From Micromonospora lutea (GTDB lineage: Bacteria > Actinomycetota > Actinomycetes > Mycobacteriales > Micromonosporaceae), in the NCBI RefSeq assembly GCF_016863535.1, contig NZ_BOPB01000002.1, positions 62,001 to 126,000 on the forward strand: DNA of 64,000 bases. Reading direction: 5' to 3'. Below are positions 26,086 through 34,300 of this stretch, piece by piece (the first letter of the stretch is position 1; each line of letters starts with the position of its first letter). The translations under genes were made by a program, and so were the position numbers. The notes under the pieces were generated by a model. The model did no database searches. It had not been told where the DNA came from and was given only the letters and a program-made list of their open reading frames with translations.

Positions 26086-27032
26086 CCGACATCGAGGCGT
26101 GGGTTCCCCCCAACCGGATCTCCAACGAGCACTTCTCCGGGATCTCGCTCACCGATGCCTGGATCACCCGGCGCACCGGGATCCACAGCAGAGCCTGGTT
26201 CGCCGACGAGGCCGATCTCACCGCTGCCGCAGCCGATGTCGTACGCACCGTCGTCGACCGCGGCCCGGATCCCGAGCGGATCGGGGCGTTGCTGCTCGTG
26301 AGCACGTCGAACGACGCACGGGTACCGGGACTGGCGCAGGCGGTGGCGACCCGGGCCGGTCTCCGGCCGTCCGTGCTCAGCGTCGACCTGAACGCCGCGT
26401 GCTGCGGCACGGTGTACGCGCTGACGATGGCACTCGGCCTGGTGACCGCCGGCACGGTAGCGGAGGCCCTGGTCTGCTCCGTGGAGGCGATGTCGCGGAT
26501 CACCGACAAGAGCGACCGCCAGACCGCCTTCCTCTTCGGTGACGGCGTCGGCGTGCTGCGCGTGGCGGACCGGGAGCAGTTCGCGCCACCGCGCTCGGTA
26601 GCCGGCTGCGACGCCGCCTTCGCCGACCTGATGACGATGGGCCCGAACGGGGTCCAGATCCGAGGCATCGAGGTCTACGAACGCGCGGTGGCGCGGATGG
26701 TGCGGGTTCTCGCCGACGTCTCGGCGGACTACAAGCCGGACGTCGTCGTCGCCCACCAGGCCAACGGCCGGATCCTGCAGGAGGTGCGCCGCCGGCTCCC
26801 CGACCCCGCTCCGGTCTTCGTCAACCGAATCGCCGAGCTGGGAAACACCTCGTCGGCGTCCATTCCGCTCGCGCTCGCCGCCGAGCTGACCGATGGGGCT
26901 GTCGCCCGTCGGGCCCGGCTCGCCGCCGTGGCCTACGGCGCCGGAGAGGCCTACGGTGCCGTCTCCATCGACTACGACATCGACCATGAACTACCCGTCG
27001 GACCGCAACCGTTCGTGAAAGGTGAGGCGTGA
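26070..27032 (+). CDS. KAS III-like (FabH-type) ketosynthase or acyltransferase
   Basis: A 320-residue thiolase-fold enzyme of normal FabH length. The triad is complete: Cys111 in AACCG, His229 in AHQANG and Asn259 in GNTSS. KAS III enzymes condense an acyl thioester with malonyl-ACP, and some pathway relatives simply transfer acyl groups. Here no E2 acyltransferase is encoded, so this protein may move the acyl group from the lipoyl carrier to an ACP or extend it. The GTG at 26070 is chosen because translation then begins MAAGLTDIEAWVP, the normal KAS III N terminus; the frame is open further upstream but over the ACP gene. TGATG/GTGATG joins it to the next gene. Confidence 0.88.
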   Translation: MAAGLTDIEAWVPPNRISNEHFSGISLTDAWITRRTGIHSRAWFADEADLTAAAADVVRTVVDRGPDPERIGALLLVSTSNDARVPGLAQAVATRAGLRPSVLSVDLNAACCGTVYALTMALGLVTAGTVAEALVCSVEAMSRITDKSDRQTAFLFGDGVGVLRVADREQFAPPRSVAGCDAAFADLMTMGPNGVQIRGIEVYERAVARMVRVLADVSADYKPDVVVAHQANGRILQEVRRRLPDPAPVFVNRIAELGNTSSASIPLALAAELTDGAVARRARLAAVAYGAGEAYGAVSIDYDIDHELPVGPQPFVKGEA

Positions 27033-28195
27033 TGGTGACGACCGAGGCATGGGTCCTGCCCGCCGCGGCCGTGGCCCCGGACTGGGACGGCACCGCAGGC
27101 GGTGCCCTCCAGCGCACGGTCATCGAGATCGGCGACCCCGGGCCGGGCGAGGCGCTCGTCGAACCGCTGCTCGGCTCGTGGGAGGCCAACGTCGACCACG
27201 CCCTGACCCGTACCCCGATCGACGTGTGCAGCGCCCGGGGCGAGGAGTCGGTCATCCTGGGCAACCTCGGCGTCGTCCGGGTGCTGGACAGCAACCCTGT
27301 CCCGGGCGGGCCCTCGCTGGCCCCCGGCACCGTGTGCATGCTCATGCCGTTCGGGCGTCTGGACCGCCACGGCTACGTCGAGCTCGTGCACGCCTACGAC
27401 TGTCCCGGCACCATGGGACTGCTCGCCCGACGCAGTGTCCTGCCGCTGGCGAACCTGCTACCGCTACCCGAATCGACGCCCTACAGCGTCGAGCAGTGGG
27501 CCACCTACGGTCGGTACTTCACGGCCTGGGACAACTGGCGGGCGGCCCTGGGTTGTTGGCGGACGCAACTGCCGGACGCCGATCCGGCCGAGCATCTGGT
27601 GCTCGGCTGGGGCGGCGGCGTGGCGCTGGCCGAGCTGACGCTGGCTGCTCGGGCAGGTTTCCGTACCGCCATGACGGTCGGTAGCGACGAGCGCCGCGAA
27701 CTGGTCGAGAAGCTGGGCATCACCGCGCTCGACCGACGGAACTGGCCAGGGCTCACCGTCCCGTCCCGGGGCGCCGCGCCCGACGAGGTCGCCCGACACG
27801 AGGCGTCGACGGCCGCGTTCGTCGCCACGGTGCGGGAACTCAGCGACGGGCAGGGCGCCGCGATCCTCATCGACAACATCGGCACGCCGCTGTGGAAGCT
27901 CACCTCCTCGGTGCTGGCCCGTCAAGGCGTGATCTCGACGTGCGGATGGAAGGCCGGGATGCGGATCCCGGTGTTGCGGGGTGCCGAATGCCTGTCCCGG
28001 CACCTGCACGTCAACACGCACGTGTGGCGTAGTCACGACGTTCAGGTCATCAGGGACGTCATGGAGACGACCGAGTTCCTTCCCCCGCCGCAGGCGATCG
28101 AGGTATGGGACTTCGACGACGTCCCGTCCCTCGCGCAGGACTACAACCAGGACCGGGTGGCGTCCTACTTCGCGCTCTACCGCGTGAACGACTGA
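27032..28195 (+). CDS. MDR-family (zinc-type) dehydrogenase/reductase
   Basis: A 387-residue protein resembling medium-chain dehydrogenase/reductases, with a Rossmann-type glycine cluster (GWGGGVALAEL, about residues 191-201) and the two-domain layout of the family. The zinc ligands of alcohol dehydrogenases are not evident, so an enoyl reductase or CCR-like activity is possible; I cannot assign a substrate. ATG at 27032 has AAAGGTGAG upstream and overlaps the KAS III stop; a GTG three bases earlier is also possible. It ends the small acyl-supply module, and a gap of 157 bases separates it from the FAAL-PKS gene. Confidence 0.72.
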   Translation: MVTTEAWVLPAAAVAPDWDGTAGGALQRTVIEIGDPGPGEALVEPLLGSWEANVDHALTRTPIDVCSARGEESVILGNLGVVRVLDSNPVPGGPSLAPGTVCMLMPFGRLDRHGYVELVHAYDCPGTMGLLARRSVLPLANLLPLPESTPYSVEQWATYGRYFTAWDNWRAALGCWRTQLPDADPAEHLVLGWGGGVALAELTLAARAGFRTAMTVGSDERRELVEKLGITALDRRNWPGLTVPSRGAAPDEVARHEASTAAFVATVRELSDGQGAAILIDNIGTPLWKLTSSVLARQGVISTCGWKAGMRIPVLRGAECLSRHLHVNTHVWRSHDVQVIRDVMETTEFLPPPQAIEVWDFDDVPSLAQDYNQDRVASYFALYRVND

Positions 28196-28352
28196 TGAGC
28201 GACGAGTCCGTCGTCCGGTCAGCCCGCAGGCCGGCGACGGACGCGCTCGGCGTCGACCCGACGTCCGACCCGGCCGGCGGGCGGACCGGTACCGCTCGGA
28301 TCTGGTAACCGCGGCCTCGCTCGCCGCCCCTCATCGACTGACAGGAGTCCCG

Positions 28353-31300
28353 ATGCCCCGCAGCATGGCGCAGATGTTCCGCGACAGCCTCACCGCCCGG
28401 GAGAATGCGTCGACGTACCGTTTCCTCGACGACGGCGAAGGCCAGCCGAACGCCCTGCTCGATCGGGAGCTGGATCGACGCGCTCGGGCACTGGCTGTCG
28501 CCCTGCTGGCGAGATTCCGACCCGGGGAACGGGTCATCCTCGCCTGCCCGTCAGGCCCCGACTACCTCACCGCCTTCATCGGCTGCCTCTACGCAGGTGT
28601 GGTGGCGGTTCCCGCGTATCCGATCGAGGGCGGGAACTCCGCACGCTCGTTGGCGAAGCTGCACGGCATCGCTCAGGACTGCCAGGCTGCGGGCCTGCTC
28701 GTACCCCAGACCAGCCCGGAGCAGGAGGCCACCCACGCGACGCTTTCTCCCGTGCTCGCCACACTTCCGCGGATCAGCATGCAGGAAGTGACCGCTGACC
28801 CCGCCGACTGGCGGGAACCCGACCTGGACGGCGACGACATCGCGTTCCTCCAGTACACGTCCGGCTCGACCGGGCAGCCCAAGGGCGTCATGGTCACGCA
28901 CGGGAACCTGCTCGCCAACCTGGCCTGCATCGACCGCACCTTCTTCCCACCCGAGGTGGAAGGCCGACGCATGGTGTCGTGGCTGCCACCGTTCCACGAC
29001 ATGGGCCTCATCGGCGGACTGCTCGAACCGGCCTTCGGTCGATTCCCGGTGACCGTGATGGACCCGATGTCCTTCCTCAAGCGGCCCGTACGCTGGCTCA
29101 GGGCGGTCAGCGACATGCGGGCGACCATCAGCGGCGGCCCCAACTTCGCCTACGAGTTGTGCCTGTCGAAGGTGACGCCGGCCGATCTGGAGCAGCTCGA
29201 CCTGTCGAGCTGGGACGTGGCGTTCAACGGCGCCGAACCCGTGAAGTCCGCCACCATGGAGCGCTTCACCACCTTCTTCGCCCCGGCCGGTTTCCGCTCG
29301 TCGACGTTCTTCCCCTGCTACGGGTTGGCGGAGAACACGCTGATGGCCACGGCCTCCCGCCGTGGCGAGGATCCGGTGGTCAGCCGCTTCGACCCGGCCA
29401 CCGTCGAGGAGGGGCGCGTCAGCCCCGACGAGGAGGGGCGCGAGTTCGTCAGCTCGGGAATGGTCGGCGCGGGCGGTGATCTCGCCATCGTCGACCCGGA
29501 CACCGCCCGTCGGTGTCCGGACGGGCAGGTCGGAGAGATCTGGCTGCACGGACCGTGTGTCGCGCGGGGCTACTGGGGCCGCCCCGAGGAGGAGTTCGTC
29601 AGCCGGATCGACGGCGACGAGCGGGGCTGGTTCCGCACCGGTGACCTCGGGTTCGTCCTCGACGGCGAACTGTTCGTCACCGGACGGATCAAGGATCTCG
29701 TCATCGTCAACGGGCGTAACGTCCACGCCCACGACATCGAGGCATCCCTGGCCGGCGCCCACCCGTTGCTCCGGCCCGGCGTCGCCGCCTGCCAGATCGT
29801 CGAGGACGGCAGTGGCCGCCTACTCGTGGTGAACGAGGTGCTGAAGGCACCCGCGCCGGAACAGGCAGCCGAAATCGTCGCCGCGATCCGCCGCGTCGTG
29901 TCGCGGGAGCACGATCTGGCGGTCGACGAAATCGCGCTGGTGCGGCGCGGCGGGATTCTCAAGACTTCAAGTGGGAAGACCCGGCGTCGGGCGATCGCGA
30001 GCGCCTTCCTGCACGGCGAGCTCGCGTCGGTCCACACCTGGTCGAAGGGCGGCGCGCTCACCCCAGCCGACAACCCGGCGGCCACCGCCGACCAGCGGCC
30101 GGATCCGCGCGAGACGCCCACCGCCGACCAGCGGCCCGATCCGCGCGAGCTGACCACCTGGCTACGCGAGCAGGTGGCCGCCGCCGCCAGGGTGCCGGTG
30201 GACCAGGTCGACGTCGGCGCACCCCTGGCCGAACTCGGGCTGGGCTCCAGCGACCTGGTCGGGTTGGCCGGGAGCCTGGAGACCCGGGTCGGCACCGACG
30301 TGCCGGCCACCCTCATGTGGGAACACCCGACCATCGAGGCGGTCGTCGGCCACTACTGCGATGCGCCGTCGTCGACGGCGGCCCCGGCGAGCCGGCCCTC
30401 CGCGAACCCGGGCGAGCCCATCGCCGTCGTCGGCATGGCCTGCCGTTTTCCGGGCGCACGCGACCTCGACGGGTACTGGGAACTCCTGACCGCCGCGCGG
30501 GACGCGATCAGCGAGGTGCCGGCCGACCGTTGGGACGTCGACGAACTCTACGACCCGACCGGGGCGGTGCCCGGCACCATGCGGACCCGATGGGGTGGCT
30601 TCGTCGAGGGGGTCGCCGACTTCGACACCGACTTCTTCGGGATCTCGCCGCGGGAGGCGGCTGAGATGGACCCGCAACAGCGGATGTTCCTCGAGGTCGC
30701 CTGGGAGGCACTGGAGGACGCGGGGATCCGGGCCGACGACCTCGCGGGCTCGCGCACGGGCGTGTTCGTGGGCGCGTCGACCAGCGACCACGCCAAACTC
30801 GCCACCCGTGATCTGGCGTCGATCACCGCCTTCACCGGAACGGGGAACGCCGCCAGCATCATCGCCAACCGGCTCTCCTACCTCCTCGACCTGCGTGGGC
30901 CGAGCATGACACTGGACACCGCCTGCTCGTCGTCGTTGGTGGCGTTGCACCAGGCGTGCGAGAGCCTGGCCGCCGGCACGTCGTCGACGGCGGTGGCCGG
31001 TGGAATCAACGTCATCCTCGGACCGGAACTGGCGGTCAACTTCAGCCGCGCCGGGGCCATGGCCGCCGACGGACGGTGCAAGACCTTCTCGGCCGCGGCC
31101 GACGGCTACGTCCGCAGCGAGGGGTGCGGCGTGGTCGTGCTCAAGCCGCTGTCCCGAGCGATCGCCGACGGGGACCGGATCTACGCCACCGTCCTGGGAT
31201 CGGCAGTCAATCAGGACGGCCGCACCAACGGCCTGATGGCGCCCAGCAGCGCATCCCAGAAGGCGGTGCTGCGGGACGCGTACACCGCCGCCGGTGTCGC

Positions 31301-34300
31301 CCCGGACACGGTCGAACTCGTCGAGGCACACGGGACAGGCACGTTGCTCGGAGATCCGATCGAGGTGGCCGCCCTGGCCGATGTCCTGGCGGACGGACGG
31401 TCCGTCGACAACCCGCTGCTCATCGGGTCGGTCAAGACCAACATCGGGCACCTGGAGGCCGCCGCGGGAGTGGCCGGCTTCATCAAGGCCGCCCTGGCCC
31501 TGCACCGGGGCAGCATTCCGGCCAGCCTGCACTTCGACGAGCCGAACCAGCACATCCCCTTCGCGACCCTGCACGTCGACGTCGTCACGGAGGCGCGGAA
31601 GTGGCCCGGGCCCGGTCCTCGGCACGTGGCCGGGGTCAGCTCGTTCGGCTTCGGTGGGACGAACGCGCACGCGGTTCTGGCGACGCCGCCGGTCCAGGTG
31701 GATCAGAATCTGGAGCAGGCGAGCGGCCCCCTGTTGCTGCCCCTGTCGGCCAGGACCGACGACGCGTTGCGACGGCTCGCGGGACGGTACGCGTCGATCC
31801 TCACGTCGGCCACCTCCGCGCAGGCCCGGGCGATCTGCGGGGCTGCGGCCCGCCGACGTACCGCGCACCCGTACCGGGCGGCGGGCTCAGCCGGATCCGT
31901 TCCCGCGCTGGCGGCCATGCTGAGGACGTGGTCCCAGGGGCAGGACGCGGAGGGTGTGTCGACGCGTCGTGCTCTCACCGGAGGGCCCACGTCCACCGTC
32001 GCCGTTTTCCCGGGGCAGGGAAGCCGCTGGTGGCCGATCGCGGCGGACCTGCTCGACAGCGGTGGTGCCTTCGAACAGACGCTCCACCGCGCCGAGAGCT
32101 GGTGCCGGGAGCACCTCGGCTGGTCCCTTCTTGCGGACATCTCCCAGCCGGACGGTGGGCGCATGGCGCGTAGCCCCCGTCTCGCTCAACCCGCCCTGGT
32201 GGCCACGCAGGTGGCTCTCGCCTCCTGGCTGCTCGAGCACGGTGTGGAGTTCGGGCTGGTCGTCGGACACAGCGTGGGTGAGATCTCGGCGGCCTGCGTC
32301 GCCGGTGCCCTGGACCTTGAGGTGGGCATGCGGATCGCTGCGGCCCGTGGGGAGGCGATCGAGTCGGCCGCGGTCCCGGGTGCCATGGCGATGGTCGCGC
32401 TGAACGCCCAGGAAACCAAGCTGCGCCTGGACCGCCGGCAGGTGCCCGACCTCTGGATCTCGGCCGAGAACGGCCCCGGCTCCACCATCCTGTCCGGCAG
32501 CCAGGAGGCGGTGGCGGCCTGGCTGGTTGAGGCCGAGGAGGAGGGAGTGTTCTCCCGATCCCTGGCGCAGGTCACCTTCGCCTCCCACTGCCCGATGATG
32601 GACAGTGTCCTCCCCGCCTTCCGCGCGGCCATGGGCGAGGTGTCCGGCGGCGAAGCCCGGATCCCGATGCTCTCGACCGTCCTCGGTCGCCTGGTCGACG
32701 GCGACCGTCTGGACACCGACTACTGGCTCGACAACCTCCGTCAGCCGGTGCTGTTCGACTCGGCGATCCGCGCCGCCCTGGAGCAGGGATGGCAGCGGTT
32801 CACCGAGATCGCCATGCACCCGGCGCTGACCCGGTCGGTCCAGGACCGTCTCGATGACGACCAGGTCGACGCGGCCGTCATCGAGACGGTACGGCGGGAC
32901 TCACCCGCGCTTCCCGCGTTGTGGCGGGCCGTGGGTGAGGCGTTCTGCAGCGGCGCCGACATCGACTGGGGTGCGGTGCACACCGGCCGACGGATGGTTG
33001 ATCTCCCGAGCTATCCGTGGAGCCATGAGCGTCACCTCGGCGTGCTGGCGGCGCGGGCGGCGCACGTACCATCCGGCGGGCACCCGCTCGTGCACACCGT
33101 GGTGGAGGCCGGCGCGGAACCAGGATTGTGGCTGGGCGTCGGCGAGGCAGGTGTGGAGCGGCTGCCGTGGCTGGCCGCACACCGGGTGGCGGGCACGGCG
33201 GTGCTTCCGGCCACCGCGATCCTCGACGCCGCGCTGACCACGGCCCGGACGGCACTGGGCCGGGACGACATCCAGCTCGAAGATGTCGAACTGTCCTCGA
33301 TGATCCCGGTCGGTCAGGCGGACGAGCCCCCGACACAGCTGCGGACCGTCCTGCGCGAGCGGGCTGGTGCCATGGCCGAGGTGGAGCTGCTCTGGCGGCG
33401 AGCGGACGCGGCGACCTGGACGTTGGCCGCGCGGTGCCGCATCGGAGAATCCGTCGGCCTGGCGACGGCGTCCGACAACGTGGTGCGAGAACAACGGGCG
33501 GTCGCCCCGGCCCGGCTGTACGCGGCGTTCACCGCTGCCGGCATCGAGTACGGGGAGGAGTTCCGGGGTATCCGGTCGGCCTGGACCGCCGACGGGGCGA
33601 GCGGCGGGGTGGTGGCACACGAGGAAGGCTGGCGCTCCGGGCTGCACCCGGCCGAACTGGACGCCTGCCTCCAGCTCGTGGCCGCCGGCCTGGTCGACAC
33701 GGCCCAGACCGATCCACGGGTGCCCGTCCGGGTGGGCAGGTTCTCCTGCGTACCGGTGAGCGACGGCGACCTCGATGTGGTGTGCGTCGGTTCCCCCACC
33801 GACGGCTACCTGGTCGAGGTGCGTGATCAGGCTGGCCGGATGGTGGCCCGGCTGGACGGTCTTGAACTCTCCTCGACCGGCCGGCGGGACGAAGGGCTGC
33901 CGCTGCACCAGGTGAGCTGGGAGGAGGCCACCGGCCGCCCGACTCGTCAGTCGACCGAGCCTGGTCACTGGGTGATCCTGTCGGCGGGCGCCGCGGTCGA
34001 CGCCGCGGTGACGTCCGTCCTCGCGGACCGCTCGTCGGCGGTGGCTCCGCAGGATCTGGACCGGGAACGCCTGGCGGAATTCCTCCGGGCCGAGTCGCGC
34101 GAGCACGGATCGCCGGTCGGCGTGCTGCACGCCCTCGCGTTGGCCGAGCCGGCTGACGACGACGCGCTCCACGGCCTGGACCTGGTGGAATCGCTGGTGA
34201 CGGTGGCACAGGCCATGCGGTCGGCGGGACCGTCGGTGGTGGCGGACCTGGTGGTCCTGACCGCGGGTGCCCAGGAGGTCCGGGGGCAGGCGCGCCTGGA

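Noticed and set aside
28195..28308. 37-codon frame beginning in a TGATG overlap with the MDR gene stop
   Set aside because: The overlap fits operon style, but the peptide has no family features and no following partner; chance in GC-rich DNA is likely.
30081..30156. Possible CRISPR-like repeats in the FAAL linker
   Set aside because: Only two copies, in frame inside a coding region, with a six-base spacer; no CRISPR features. No CRISPR array was seen anywhere in the window.
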